From contig NZ_CP068985.1 in NCBI RefSeq assembly GCF_019397265.1, positions 4,320,501 through 4,384,500 on the forward strand: 64,000 bases of DNA, given 5' to 3'. Of the stretch, positions 8,176 through 16,797 are shown in pieces (the stretch's first letter is position 1; the number at the start of each line of letters is the position of its first letter). The notes beneath the pieces were generated by a model. That model was given only the letters and a program-made list of their open reading frames with translations. It was not told the origin of the DNA and did no database searches. The translations under genes and the position numbers were made by a program. The stretch comes from Nonomuraea coxensis DSM 45129 (lineage in GTDB: Bacteria; Actinomycetota; Actinomycetes; Streptosporangiales; Streptosporangiaceae).

Positions 8176-8544
8176 ATGGAACTGCTGGAGATCCTGGAGT
8201 GCAGCCCTCCGCTGACCCGCGAACCACTGGACGCCGAGCAGGCGGCCGGGGTGGCGCGGGTGTTCAAGGCGCTGGGCGATCCGGTACGGCTGCGCATCCT
8301 GTCGATCGTGGCCAGCCGCGCCGGCGGCGAGGTGTGCGTGTGCGACATCACCGACGCCTTCGAACTGTCCCAGCCGACCATCAGCCACCACCTGAAAGTG
8401 CTCAAAGAGGTCGGGCTGCTGACCTCCGAGCGGCGCGCCTCCTGGGTCTACTACCGGCTGGTTCCCGAGACGCTGGGCGACCTGTCGGCGCTGCTCACCC
8501 TGCCCGCCAGCGCGGCGGCTGCTGCGACGGCGGTGTCGCGGTGA
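8176..8544 (+). CDS. arsR: ArsR-family repressor with CxC metal site
   Basis: 122 aa. VFKALGDPVRLRILSIV leads into EVCVCDITDAFELSQPTISHHLKVLKEVGLL. The VCVCD motif at the start of the recognition-helix region is the classic As(III)-binding pair of ArsR. This distinguishes it from the first ArsR of the island. An AAAGG ribosome site lies 9 nt before the ATG. The stop overlaps the ATG of acr3 by one base (TGATG), so the two are translationally coupled. Confidence 0.92.
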   Translation: MELLEILECSPPLTREPLDAEQAAGVARVFKALGDPVRLRILSIVASRAGGEVCVCDITDAFELSQPTISHHLKVLKEVGLLTSERRASWVYYRLVPETLGDLSALLTLPASAAAAATAVSR

Positions 8545-9635
8545 TGTCGGCTCAACCCGCACAGGCCACCGCGCCACCGGCCGGCGTGATCGGCGCTCTG
8601 TCGGTGCTGGACCGCTTCCTGGCGGTGTGGATCATCGCGGCCATGGCCGCCGGGCTGCTGCTCGGGCGGCTCGTTCCGGGTCTCGACGCCGCGCTGGACG
8701 CCGTCAAGATCGGTGAGATCTCGCTGCCGATCGCGCTCGGCCTGCTGCTGATGATGTACCCGGTGCTGGCCAAGGTCCGCTACGACCGCCTCGGCACCGT
8801 GACCGGCGACCGGCGCCTGCTGATCTCCTCGCTGCTGCTCAACTGGGTGCTCGGCCCGGCCCTGATGTTCGCGCTGGCCTGGATCTTCCTGCCCGACCTG
8901 CCCGAGTACCGCACCGGCCTGATCATCGTCGGACTCGCCCGCTGCATCGCCATGGTCCTCATCTGGAACGACCTGGCCTGCGGCAACCGGGAGGCCGCAG
9001 CCGTCCTGGTCGCGCTCAACTCCATCTTCCAGGTGATCGCCTTCGGCGCGCTCGGCTGGTTCTACCTCCAGGTGCTGCCCGGCTGGCTCGGCCTGGCGCA
9101 GTCGGCGCTGGAGGTGTCGGCCTTCGACATCGCCTTCTACGTGCTGGTCTTCCTCGGCATCCCCCTGGCCGCGGGCTACGCCTCGCGCAAGCTGGGCGAA
9201 CGCGCCCGTGGCCGCGACTGGTACGAGCAGCGCTTCCTGCCGCGCATCGGTCCGATCGCCCTGTACGGCCTGCTGTTCACCATCGTCATCCTGTTCGCCC
9301 TGCAAGGCCACACCATCACCTCACAGCCCGGCGACGTGGCTCGCATCGCCCTGCCGCTGCTCGCCTACTTCGCCCTCATGTGGGGCGGCGGCTTCCTGAC
9401 CGGCAGGGCGATCGGCCTGCCGTACGACAAGACGACCACGCTCGCCTTCACCGCCGCCGGCAACAACTTCGAACTGGCCATCGCCGTGGCGATCGGCGTC
9501 TTCGGCGTCACCTCCGGACAGGCCCTGGCCGGCGTCGTCGGCCCGCTCATCGAGGTCCCCGTCCTGGTCGCCCTGGTCTACGTCAGCCTGGCCGGCCGCC
9601 GCCTGTTCACCCCCAAGGAGGCCACCCGTGCCTGA
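8544..9635 (+). CDS. acr3: Acr3 arsenite efflux permease
   Basis: 363 aa, about ten membrane helices, the usual length for Acr3. The conserved cysteine region LIIVGLARCIAMVLIWNDLACG (catalytic Cys in the ARC motif) and FTAAGNNFELAIAVAIGVFG are family signatures. It exports As(III)-glutathione-free arsenite from the cytoplasm. The gene is coupled to arsR upstream and overlaps arsC downstream by 8 nt, so arsR-acr3-arsC form one operon. Confidence 0.95.
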   Translation: MSAQPAQATAPPAGVIGALSVLDRFLAVWIIAAMAAGLLLGRLVPGLDAALDAVKIGEISLPIALGLLLMMYPVLAKVRYDRLGTVTGDRRLLISSLLLNWVLGPALMFALAWIFLPDLPEYRTGLIIVGLARCIAMVLIWNDLACGNREAAAVLVALNSIFQVIAFGALGWFYLQVLPGWLGLAQSALEVSAFDIAFYVLVFLGIPLAAGYASRKLGERARGRDWYEQRFLPRIGPIALYGLLFTIVILFALQGHTITSQPGDVARIALPLLAYFALMWGGGFLTGRAIGLPYDKTTTLAFTAAGNNFELAIAVAIGVFGVTSGQALAGVVGPLIEVPVLVALVYVSLAGRRLFTPKEATRA

Positions 9636-10032
9636 CAAGCCCAGTGTCCTGTTTGTCTGCGTCCACAACGCCGGCCGCTCCCAGATGGCCGCCGGATGGC
9701 TCACCCACCTGGCGGGAGACCGCATCGAGGTCCGTTCCGCCGGATCGGCCCCGGCCGATCAGGTCAACCCGGTCGCCGTCGAGGTGATGCGCGACGTGGG
9801 CATCGACATCACCGCCGAACAGCCCAAGATCCTCACCATCGACGCGGTCGAGGCCAGTGACGTGGTCATCACCATGGGCTGTGGGGACGCCTGTCCGATC
9901 TTCCCCGGCAAACGGTACGAGGACTGGAAGCTCGATGACCCCGCCGGGCAGGGCATCGAAGCCGTGAGGGCGATCCGGGACGAGATCAGGGTGCGCGTCG
10001 CCAGGTTGATCGCCGACCTGCTGCCCGCCTGA
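9628..10032 (+). CDS. arsC: Arsenate reductase, single domain
   Basis: 134 aa, standard length. VLFVCVHNAGRSQMAAGWL contains the catalytic P-loop Cys, and VITMGCGDACPIFPGKRYEDW the resolving pair. The GTG start at 9628 has AAGGAG at 7 nt, inside the end of acr3. It resembles the reductase domain of the protein at 7434 in the same motifs but lacks the helical N-terminus. Two ArsC forms may differ in redox partner or assembly. A terminator follows. Confidence 0.93.
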   Translation: MPDKPSVLFVCVHNAGRSQMAAGWLTHLAGDRIEVRSAGSAPADQVNPVAVEVMRDVGIDITAEQPKILTIDAVEASDVVITMGCGDACPIFPGKRYEDWKLDDPAGQGIEAVRAIRDEIRVRVARLIADLLPA

Positions 10033-10041
10033 CGGCGGAAA

Positions 10042-10080
10042 GGCCCGCCCGCCGGCCGCGGGATCAGGCCCGGGCGGGCC
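10042..10080. terminator. Terminator of the arsR-acr3-arsC operon
   Basis: GGCCCGCCCG / CGGGCGGGCC 10-bp perfect arms with a loop of about 19 nt that can pair further (GC-rich). It lies 10 nt after the arsC stop. There is no T-run, as is common in such genomes. Confidence 0.6.
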
Positions 10081-10184
10081 CGGCCGCGTCGGCGCGCAGC
10101 ACGCCCCCGACGGCCTGTCCTGCGCGTCCTCGGCCGGGGCGAGCGGCCGGGGCGCGCCGGCCACTCCCCTCGCGGTGGACGTGA

Positions 10185-10487
10185 TCAGCAGCCTCCCCGG
10201 TTGTAGACCCGGAAGACGATGTTCCAGTTGCCGAGGTGCTTGACGCTGCCGGGCGTCACGCAGTAGTAGGTGTTCGAGCCCAGGACGCGGGTGACGAAGA
10301 TGTTCTCGTTGGCCGAACTGCAGTTCTTGTACATCGCCTGGTCCCCGTCACGGTAGAGGTTGCAGGGGTTGCGTGCCGCCATGCGTTCTGTGGCCGCGCC
10401 GGCGGGCGTGCCCGAGGCCAGCAGGGCGGCTCCGAACAGGGCGGCGAGGGCCGGCGAGATCCAGCGGGCTGCGCTCGTGCGGTTCAT
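10185..10487 (-). CDS. Small secreted protein, DUF6355-like
   Basis: 100 aa. The ATG at 10487 has an excellent GAAGGAG ribosome site at 7 nt. The signal peptide ends near SGTPAGA-ATE. The mature part of about 68 residues has four Cys (PCNLYRDGDQ, YKNCSS, TYYCVTPG, C-terminal GGC), consistent with two disulfides. The pattern with YKNCSS...TYYCVTPGSVKHLG resembles small secreted actinobacterial proteins annotated as DUF6355; this is from memory. It is divergent from the membrane-anchored HTH gene, so possibly controlled by it. Confidence 0.7.
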   Translation of the reverse strand: MNRTSAARWISPALAALFGAALLASGTPAGAATERMAARNPCNLYRDGDQAMYKNCSSANENIFVTRVLGSNTYYCVTPGSVKHLGNWNIVFRVYNRGGC

Positions 10488-10611
10488 GGGTGACTCCTTC
10501 GTGTCGTCGTACGAATGCCTGACGACGCCCAGTGCAGCGGAGCCGCCGGGGTGTCCAACAGGCTCTCGGACGGACTCGGCCATCCCCGGACACGTAAAGT
10601 GATCGCCTCTA

Positions 10612-10629
10612 CACTCTCTGTTAAGAGTG
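10612..10629. promoter_or_regulatory. Inverted repeat in the divergent promoter region
   Basis: CACTCT-N6-AGAGTG, a perfect 6-bp repeat lying 36 nt before the ATG of the HTH gene at 10666. It is a plausible operator; no recognisable -35/-10 pair could be assigned with confidence. Confidence 0.4.
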
Positions 10630-10665
10630 AAGGCGGAGCGCGGGACGGGAGCCGGAGGGACGACG

Positions 10666-11970
10666 ATGAGCGCGGATGCGGAAGGGCGTGGCGCGCTCCG
10701 CGAGGGCGGAGCGGCATCGGCGCCGGCGCTGGCCGCGGTGAGCTGCCACGAGGACCTGGTGAAGCTGCTGGTCGAGCAGTTCGCGCTGGCCGACGCCTCG
10801 CTCCGGGAGCTGCAGGCGCGAGCGGACAAGGCGGGCGGCACCCGGCTGCCCCGGGCCACCTGCGCCGACATGCTGGCCGGCCGGCGCTTCCCGAAGAAGG
10901 CCGTGATGCTGGCGTTCCTCCGGGCCTGCGGGGTTCCCCAAAGCCACCTGCCGGAGTGGGAACGCGCGTGGGAACGGGTGAGCGTCGGCCGGCTGGCCAG
11001 CGGCCTGGACCGCCGTCCCGGCCCGCCTGCCGGGGTGGATGGCCGTCGGGACCCGTCTGCCGGGATGGATGGCCGACCGGGCTCGTCCGTCGGCACGGAC
11101 CGCCCGCCCGCGTCGCCCGCGTCGCCCGTGCCGCCCGTGCCGCCCGTGCCGCCCGCGTCGCCCGCGTCGCCCGCGTCGCCCGCGCCGGATCTGACGGAGG
11201 TGGCGGACCCGACCGGGGTGGCGGACCCGACCGGGGCGATGGACCCGGCGGAGGCGCCCGGCGTGGCGGAGGCGCCCGGCGTGGCGGGTGTCGCGTCGGC
11301 CGGGGGTTCCGCTTCGCGGTGGAGAGCCGTGGTCGTGTTCGTGGTGCCGGTCGCGGCGGTGGCGCTGGCTGTGGCCGTGGGGGTCGGCATCGGGCGGCAC
11401 CACGGCCCGCCCCCGCCCCCGCCCTCGCCGCTGTCCGCCTCCTCGCCGCCGTCCCCTTCGCCCGAGCGTCGCCCGGTGGCCGGGAACATCGTGAGCGACG
11501 ACGGCCGCGCCTTCGGCCCCGGCGGGTGGAGCCGGTTCACCGTCGCCGTCGATCCGGCCAACACCGGCGTACGGCTGACCCGCCGCCTGGACGCGGGCGT
11601 CGCGCTGCAGCAGGCCGCCATCACCGTGAACGACGCCCCGGCGGGCCGGTGGGCGCCGCTGCTCGGCGACGGCGACTACAAGTGGCGCGACCAGGTCGTC
11701 GAGCTCCCGCCCGCCCTGACGGCGGGCCGGAGCTCGCTCACCGTCGTCAACAGGTTCGTGTCCTCCTCCGACGGCTTCAACGAGTTCCGCTACCTCGTCG
11801 AGCACAAGGTCGGCGACCGCTGGTCGATCGCCGACGAGCTCGACCTCGGTCCCGGCCACACCGCCGAGGAGGCGGCGCACGACTACCGGATCGTGGGGGA
11901 GGGGTGGAGGGGCACCCAGACGTTCGCCTATCCGCCGTCGAAGGAGGACTGGACGGTCGGCCCGTCCTGA
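10666..11970 (+). CDS. Membrane-anchored HTH protein with Pro-rich linker and extracytoplasmic domain
   Basis: 434 aa. The ATG at 10666 has GGAGGG at 6 nt; a GTG 39 nt upstream lies in the inverted repeat and is less likely. The N-terminus (about 25-95) is an HTH-like domain (LVKLLVEQFALADASLRELQARA, then LPRATCADMLAGRRFPKKAVMLAFLRACGV), as seen in actinobacterial proteins with an XRE-like head. About 100-220 is a low-complexity linker with PASP/PVPP and DPTGVA repeats. One membrane helix follows (VVVFVVPVAAVALAVAVGVGIG), then a Pro/Ser stalk and an outer domain of about 150 residues. The topology suggests a one-component sensor that binds DNA or a partner from the membrane. Function unknown. 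Confidence 0.7.
   Translation: MSADAEGRGALREGGAASAPALAAVSCHEDLVKLLVEQFALADASLRELQARADKAGGTRLPRATCADMLAGRRFPKKAVMLAFLRACGVPQSHLPEWERAWERVSVGRLASGLDRRPGPPAGVDGRRDPSAGMDGRPGSSVGTDRPPASPASPVPPVPPVPPASPASPASPAPDLTEVADPTGVADPTGAMDPAEAPGVAEAPGVAGVASAGGSASRWRAVVVFVVPVAAVALAVAVGVGIGRHHGPPPPPPSPLSASSPPSPSPERRPVAGNIVSDDGRAFGPGGWSRFTVAVDPANTGVRLTRRLDAGVALQQAAITVNDAPAGRWAPLLGDGDYKWRDQVVELPPALTAGRSSLTVVNRFVSSSDGFNEFRYLVEHKVGDRWSIADELDLGPGHTAEEAAHDYRIVGEGWRGTQTFAYPPSKEDWTVGPS
11105..11190 (+). repeat. In-frame Pro/Ala/Ser/Val codon repeats in the linker
   Basis: Runs of gcgtcgccc and gtgccgccc units encode PASPASPVPPVPPVPPASPASPASP. Near-identical 9-nt units make this a likely slippage site; length should vary between strains without breaking the frame. 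Confidence 0.7.
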
Positions 11971-12105
11971 CCACGCCGCGCCACCGCCGATTTGGCCCTG
12001 ACGCGGCGTCAACCCTCCAGCCTGGCCGCATGACGACGACCACCGCACCCGACGACGGCGCGCTCCGGCAGCACACGGTCCACCACGACCGGTGTCACGA
12101 TCCCG

Positions 12106-12249
12106 GTGACGCGCGGCGGCAGGGGACGGCTGCTGGTCCTGTGCCCCAGGCTGAGCACGACCCAGGCCGACCTGGGCGAACTGACCGAGCTGCTGCGGGA
12201 ACGCGGCTGGACCGGCTGGACGAAGCTCGAACGGGTACGCGCCGCGTGA
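12106..12249 (+). CDS. Small ORF (47 aa), possibly the end of a broken gene
   Basis: GTG at 12106; reads RLLVLCPRLSTTQADLGELT and ends in ERGWTGWTKLERVRAA. Codon use is strongly GC3 and the sequence looks like real protein, but there is no good ribosome site. An ATG in another frame at 12030 (MTTTTAPDDGALRQHTVHHD) could be its original N-terminus, shifted out of frame near 12095. I do not recognise a family. Confidence 0.35.
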   Translation: MTRGGRGRLLVLCPRLSTTQADLGELTELLRERGWTGWTKLERVRAA

Positions 12250-12313
12250 CCGGAGCCGGGCGGGCCTGGCGCGCCCGCGCGACCTGGTGCCCGTCGCTGC
12301 TTATGTTGGATAT

Positions 12314-14164
12314 ATGCAGGCAGACAGCGCCGCACCGGCAGGCGACCCGGGCGGTCACCGGGGCGACCCCCGCTACCTGCCGATCGGCGAGCACGGGCTG
12401 ATCGGCGATCTGCGCACGGTCGCGCTCGTGGGCACCAACGGCACCATCGACTGGTACTGCTGCCCTCGGTTCGACGCGCCGTCGGTGTTCGGCTCGATCC
12501 TGGACGCCGACAGGGGCGGCTCGTTCGAGCTGGCCGCCGACGTGCCGTACACGACCAAGCAGTTCTACTTCCCCGACACCAACGTCCTGATCACCCGGTT
12601 CTTCGCCGACGACGGCGTGGGCGAGATCCAGGATTTCATGCCCGTGGAACGTGACAACGCCGAGGTGGACCGGCACCGGCTGATCAGGCGGGTCACCTGC
12701 GTACGCGGCAAGCTGCCCTTCCGCGCGCTGGTCGCGCCCCGGTTCGACTACGGCCGGGTGCCGCACACCCTGACCAGGGACGGCGACCTGACCGTCTTCA
12801 CCTCCCCGGCGCTCAGCCTGACGCTGTTCTCCAGCGTGCCGTTGGAGCACGACGACCGCGACGCCTCCGCCCGGTTCGTGCTGCACGAGGGCGAGCGGGC
12901 GGTGTTCGCCCTCGACCGGGCCGCTCCCGGTGTCGTGCCCCGCGGCTGCCCGCTGGAGCAGGCGGAGGACCTGTTCACGGCGACGGTCGGGTTCTGGCGC
13001 AGGTGGCTGTCGGCCTCCCGCTACCGGGGCCGCTGGCGGGAGATCGTGCACCGTTCCGCGCTCACGCTCAAGCTGCTCACCTACGCCCCGACCGGCGGCA
13101 TCGTCGCCGCGCCCACCACGAGCCTGCCCGAGCGGATCGGCGGCCGGCGCAACTGGGACTACCGGTACGTGTGGGTGCGCGACGCCGCGTTCTGCGTCTA
13201 CGCCCTGCTCCGGCTCGGCTTCACCGAGGAGGCCGAGGCGTTCATGGGCTTCCTGGACGAGCACGTGGGGGCGGGCGGCACCGCCCCCGGCGGGCCGCTG
13301 CAGATCATGTACGGCATCGACGGTCGCCGCGACCTGCCCGAGGAGGAGCTGTCGCACCTGGAGGGCTACCGCGGCTCGCGGCCCGTCCGGGTCGGCAACG
13401 ACGCCGTCGGCCAGCTCCAGCTCGACATCTACGGCGCCCTCATCGACTCGGTCTACCTGTACAACAAATGGGGCACGCCGATCTCCAGCCGGCGCTGGGA
13501 CGAGCTGTGCACGCTGGTCGACTGGGTCTGCGCCCACTGGGACCAGCCCGACGAGGGCGTCTGGGAGACGCGCGGCGGGCGCAAGAACTTCACCTACTCG
13601 CGCCTGATGTGCTGGGTGGCGATCGAGCGCGCCATGCGCATCGCGATCCAGCGCGGCCTGCCCGCCGACATGCCACGCTGGCGTGAGAGCCGCGACGCCA
13701 TCTACCGCGACATCATGGAGCACGGCTGGTCGGAGCGGCTGCAGGGGTTCGTCCAGCACGCCGGCGACGAGGTGCTCGACGCGGCGGTGCTGATGATGCC
13801 GCTGGCGAAGTTCGTCTCGCCGACGGACCCCAAGTGGCTGTCCACCCTGGACGCGCTCGGCGACGCCCTGGTCTCCGACTCGCTGGTCTACCGCTACGAC
13901 CCCGAGCGCAGCCCGGACGGGCTGGAGGGCCCGGAGGGCACGTTCTCGATCTGCTCTTTCTGGTACGTCGAGGCGCTGTCGCGGGCCGGCCGCCTCGACG
14001 AGGCCCGCCTGGCCTTCGAGAAGATGCTCACCTACGCCAACCACCTGGGCCTGTACGCCGAGCAGATCGGTCACACCGGCGAGCAGCTCGGCAACTTCCC
14101 GCAGGCCTTCACCCATCTGGCGCTCATCAGCGCGGCCTTCAACCTGGACCAGGCCCTCGGCTGA
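12314..14164 (+). CDS. Glycoside hydrolase family 15 protein (trehalase/glucoamylase-like)
   Basis: 616 aa, usual length. The N-terminal domain begins YLPIGEHGLIGDLRTVALVGTNGTIDWYC, typical of the trehalase-like N-domain fused to GH15 in actinobacteria. The catalytic (alpha/alpha)6 domain has RRNWDYRYVWVRDAAFCVYAL and, near the end, EGTFSICSFWYVEALSRAG, where the catalytic acid is expected. It is cytoplasmic and probably acts on alpha-glucan or trehalose. There is no Shine-Dalgarno before the ATG at 12314, but a TATGTT box ends 7 nt upstream, fitting a leaderless transcript. An upstream in-frame start at 12287 is less likely. Confidence 0.88.
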   Translation: MQADSAAPAGDPGGHRGDPRYLPIGEHGLIGDLRTVALVGTNGTIDWYCCPRFDAPSVFGSILDADRGGSFELAADVPYTTKQFYFPDTNVLITRFFADDGVGEIQDFMPVERDNAEVDRHRLIRRVTCVRGKLPFRALVAPRFDYGRVPHTLTRDGDLTVFTSPALSLTLFSSVPLEHDDRDASARFVLHEGERAVFALDRAAPGVVPRGCPLEQAEDLFTATVGFWRRWLSASRYRGRWREIVHRSALTLKLLTYAPTGGIVAAPTTSLPERIGGRRNWDYRYVWVRDAAFCVYALLRLGFTEEAEAFMGFLDEHVGAGGTAPGGPLQIMYGIDGRRDLPEEELSHLEGYRGSRPVRVGNDAVGQLQLDIYGALIDSVYLYNKWGTPISSRRWDELCTLVDWVCAHWDQPDEGVWETRGGRKNFTYSRLMCWVAIERAMRIAIQRGLPADMPRWRESRDAIYRDIMEHGWSERLQGFVQHAGDEVLDAAVLMMPLAKFVSPTDPKWLSTLDALGDALVSDSLVYRYDPERSPDGLEGPEGTFSICSFWYVEALSRAGRLDEARLAFEKMLTYANHLGLYAEQIGHTGEQLGNFPQAFTHLALISAAFNLDQALG

Positions 14165-14180
14165 GCAGGCGGGGAGCGGG

Positions 14181-14903
14181 TCAGGCGGAAGGAAGCAGGC
14201 AGAACTCGTTGCCGTCGGGGTCGAGCAGCTCCACCACGCCGCTGCCGTGCCGGCCGCCGTCGGCCAGGCGGGCGCCGAGGGAGACCAGACGCTCGATCTC
14301 CGTCCGCTGGTCGCCGCCCTCGGGGGGCGCGAGGTCGAAGTGCAGCCGGTTCCTGCCGTGCTTCGGGCCCACCGGCGGGCCGCCCCACGTGATCTTCGTG
14401 CCGCCGCGCGGCGACTGGATCGCGGTCTCCTCGTCCTGGTCCCAGACGAGCGGCCAGCCGAGCGCCTGGCTCCAGAAGTAGCCGACGGCCTGGGTGCCGT
14501 CGCTGGCGAGCGCGCCGATGAACCCGCATCCGTCGAGGAACTTGTTGCCCGCCTCGATCACGCAGAACTCGTTGCCCTCGGGGTCGGCGAGGACGACGTG
14601 GCCCTCCTCGGGGCGCTGCCCGACGTCGATGTGCCGTGCGCCGAGCTCCAGTGCCCTCGCCACCGTCCGCTGCTGGTGCTCGGGGGTTTCGCTGGTCAGG
14701 TCGAAGTGCGCCTGGTTCTGGCCGATCTTCTTCTCCAGGCTCGGCAGGCAGCGGATCTCGAAGCCGGTGTCGTCGTCGGGCGGGAGCACGACGCCGTCGT
14801 GGCGGCCGTCGAGCAGCTCCCTGCCCAGCACCGCGGCCCAGAAGCGGCCGAGTCCTACGGGGTCGTGCGCGCCGAAACAGAGCGCGATGAACTGTGAGGT
14901 CAT
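14181..14903 (-). CDS. Two-domain VOC (glyoxalase-like) protein
   Basis: 240 aa with two tandem VOC modules of about 115 residues, each ending with LxDPeGNEFC (LADPEGNEFCVIEAG and LLDPDGNEFCLLPSA). The type is close to glyoxalase-like domain proteins with HFDL (QAHFDLTS, LHFDLAPP). Metal-binding candidates are the His of HFDL and the Glu of GNEFC in each module. The substrate is unknown. The ATG at 14903 has GGGAG at 6 nt; an ATG 6 nt further up would sit on the ribosome site. It converges with the GH15 gene. Confidence 0.8.
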   Translation of the reverse strand: MTSQFIALCFGAHDPVGLGRFWAAVLGRELLDGRHDGVVLPPDDDTGFEIRCLPSLEKKIGQNQAHFDLTSETPEHQQRTVARALELGARHIDVGQRPEEGHVVLADPEGNEFCVIEAGNKFLDGCGFIGALASDGTQAVGYFWSQALGWPLVWDQDEETAIQSPRGGTKITWGGPPVGPKHGRNRLHFDLAPPEGGDQRTEIERLVSLGARLADGGRHGSGVVELLDPDGNEFCLLPSA

Positions 14904-15088
14904 CGGCATCTCCCATCTGGCTGAATCGGGGGCGCCAGCGGGCACGCGGTCCGTCCGACGCATGACCACCATCACGCTAGCCAGCGGGAAACGCGCGACG
15001 CCAATGCTTTTCCGCCCGCCCGGGCCCCAGCCCGTGTCGAAGCGGCCGTATTGACCCGGTACGCGATCATCGCCCAGACTACGGAACC

Positions 15089-15110
15089 AACCGGACGATT
15101 CCGTCCGGTT
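15089..15110. promoter_or_regulatory. Operator-like inverted repeat upstream of the ketosteroid dehydrogenase
   Basis: AACCGGACG and CGTCCGGTT, perfect 9-bp arms with a 4-nt spacer, 38 nt before the TTG start. The size and symmetry fit a TetR-family or similar dimeric repressor; no such regulator gene lies next to it. Confidence 0.5.
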
Positions 15111-15147
15111 CGAGGAAGGCGACTTCCGCGATCCGAAGGGGGCCGCG

Positions 15148-16797
15148 TTGACCGACCACTGGGACAGCATCGTCGACGTGCTCGTCGCGGGCTCCGGCGC
15201 GGCGGGCCTGACCGCCGCCATCGCCGCCGCCGACCGCGGGCTGGACACCCTGGTGGTGGAGAGCACCCCGCGCTGGGGCGGCACCACGTCCATCTCCGGC
15301 GGCGGGCTGTGGATGCCGGCCAACCCGCTCATGCTCCGCGCCGGCGTCCGCGACTCCCCCGAGGAGGCCCTGCGGTACATGGACGAGGTCATCGCCGAAG
15401 CCGGCCCCGCCTCCTCGCCCGAACGCAGGAAGGCGTACGTGCGGACCGCCCCCGAGGTGGTCGCCTTCCTCGGCCGCCTCGGCGTGCGCTGGCGCAGGTC
15501 CCCCGACTATCCCGACTACTACCCGGACCGGCCGGGCGGCAAGGTGGGCCGGGCGATCGAGGTCGCGCCGTTCGACACCAAGCTGCTCGGCGCCTGGTAC
15601 GACAGCGCCCGCTCCAAGGAGAGCGGCATCCCGCTGCCCCTCATGACCGACGACGTGTGGCTGCTGTCGCGCGCCTGGTCCACCCCCGGCGGATTCGTGC
15701 GCGGCGCCCGCTTCGTCTTCCGCACCCTCGGCCAGTACGCCGGCGGCAAACGGCCGACCGGCATCGGCGGCTCGCTCGCCGCCTCGCTCATGCACATCGT
15801 CCGCACCCAGCAGACCCCCGTCTGGCTGTCCGCCCCGATCGTCGACCTGATCATCGAGGACGGCGCGGTCGTCGGCGCCGTGGTGGAACGGAACGGCCGC
15901 GCCCGCCGGATCCGCGCCCGACACGGCGTCGTCCTGGCCGCCGGCGGGTTCGCCAAGAACGGCGACTGGCGCCGCGAGCACCACGGCATCCCCGGCTACT
16001 CCTCCGCCCCCGAGGGCGACCTCGGCACGGTCATCGCGATGGGCGCGAAGGCGGGCGCCGCGCTGGCGCTCATGGACGACGCCTGGTGGGGCGCGTCCCT
16101 GCTCGGTCCAGGCGGCGACCCCCGCTTCCTCGTCGCCGAGCGCTCCCTGCCGTTCTCGATCATGGTGAACACCGGCGGCGAGCGCTTCACCAACGAGTCG
16201 GCGTCCTACATCGACGTCGGCCACGACATGCTCAAGCACGGCGAGGCCGGCCCGATGTGGATGATCACCGACGTCCGGCACACCCGCCGCTACCTCAACA
16301 CCGCCGTCGCCGGGCAGGCGGGCAAGTGGAAGCGGGCGGGCCTGCTGGCCGAGGCCCCGACCGTGGAGGCGCTGGCCGCCGAGATCGGCGTCGACGCCGC
16401 ACGCCTCGCCGCGACCGTCGAACGCTTCAACGGCTTCGCCCGCACCGGCGTGGACGCCGACTTCGGCCGGGGCCGCACCGTCTACGACAACTACTACGGC
16501 GACCCGCGGGTCAAGCCCAACCCCAACCTCGGGCCGCTGGAGAAGGGGCCGTTCCGGGCGTTCCGCGTCTATCCCGGCGACCTCGGCACCAAGGGCGGCC
16601 TGCTCACCGACGAGCACGCCCGCGTGCTGCGCGAGGACGGCGCCGCCATCCCCGGCCTGTACGCGGCGGGCAACACCACCGCCTCCGTCATGGGCCGCAC
16701 CTACCCCGGCCCCGGCTCCACCATCGGCCCGGCCGTCGTCTTCGGCTACCTGGCCGCCCGCCATGCCGCCCGCCACGCCGCCGGCGACCCCGCCTAA
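15148..16797 (+). CDS. kstD: FAD-binding dehydrogenase, 3-ketosteroid delta-1-dehydrogenase type
   Basis: 549 aa, close to usual KstD length. The FAD motif VDVLVAGSGAAGLTAAIAAADRG is at the N-terminus and WGGTTSISGGGLWMPAN follows. The C-terminal VMGRTYPGPGSTIGPAVVFG is the conserved FAD/active-site region with the Tyr and Gly that contact the 3-keto group. It introduces the 1,2 double bond in ring A of 3-ketosteroids; 3-ketosteroid-like or related substrates are possible. The TTG start at 15148 is supported by GAAGGGGG at 5 nt. No other steroid-degradation gene is in the window, so the role may be standalone biotransformation. Confidence 0.82.
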   Translation: MTDHWDSIVDVLVAGSGAAGLTAAIAAADRGLDTLVVESTPRWGGTTSISGGGLWMPANPLMLRAGVRDSPEEALRYMDEVIAEAGPASSPERRKAYVRTAPEVVAFLGRLGVRWRRSPDYPDYYPDRPGGKVGRAIEVAPFDTKLLGAWYDSARSKESGIPLPLMTDDVWLLSRAWSTPGGFVRGARFVFRTLGQYAGGKRPTGIGGSLAASLMHIVRTQQTPVWLSAPIVDLIIEDGAVVGAVVERNGRARRIRARHGVVLAAGGFAKNGDWRREHHGIPGYSSAPEGDLGTVIAMGAKAGAALALMDDAWWGASLLGPGGDPRFLVAERSLPFSIMVNTGGERFTNESASYIDVGHDMLKHGEAGPMWMITDVRHTRRYLNTAVAGQAGKWKRAGLLAEAPTVEALAAEIGVDAARLAATVERFNGFARTGVDADFGRGRTVYDNYYGDPRVKPNPNLGPLEKGPFRAFRVYPGDLGTKGGLLTDEHARVLREDGAAIPGLYAAGNTTASVMGRTYPGPGSTIGPAVVFGYLAARHAARHAAGDPA

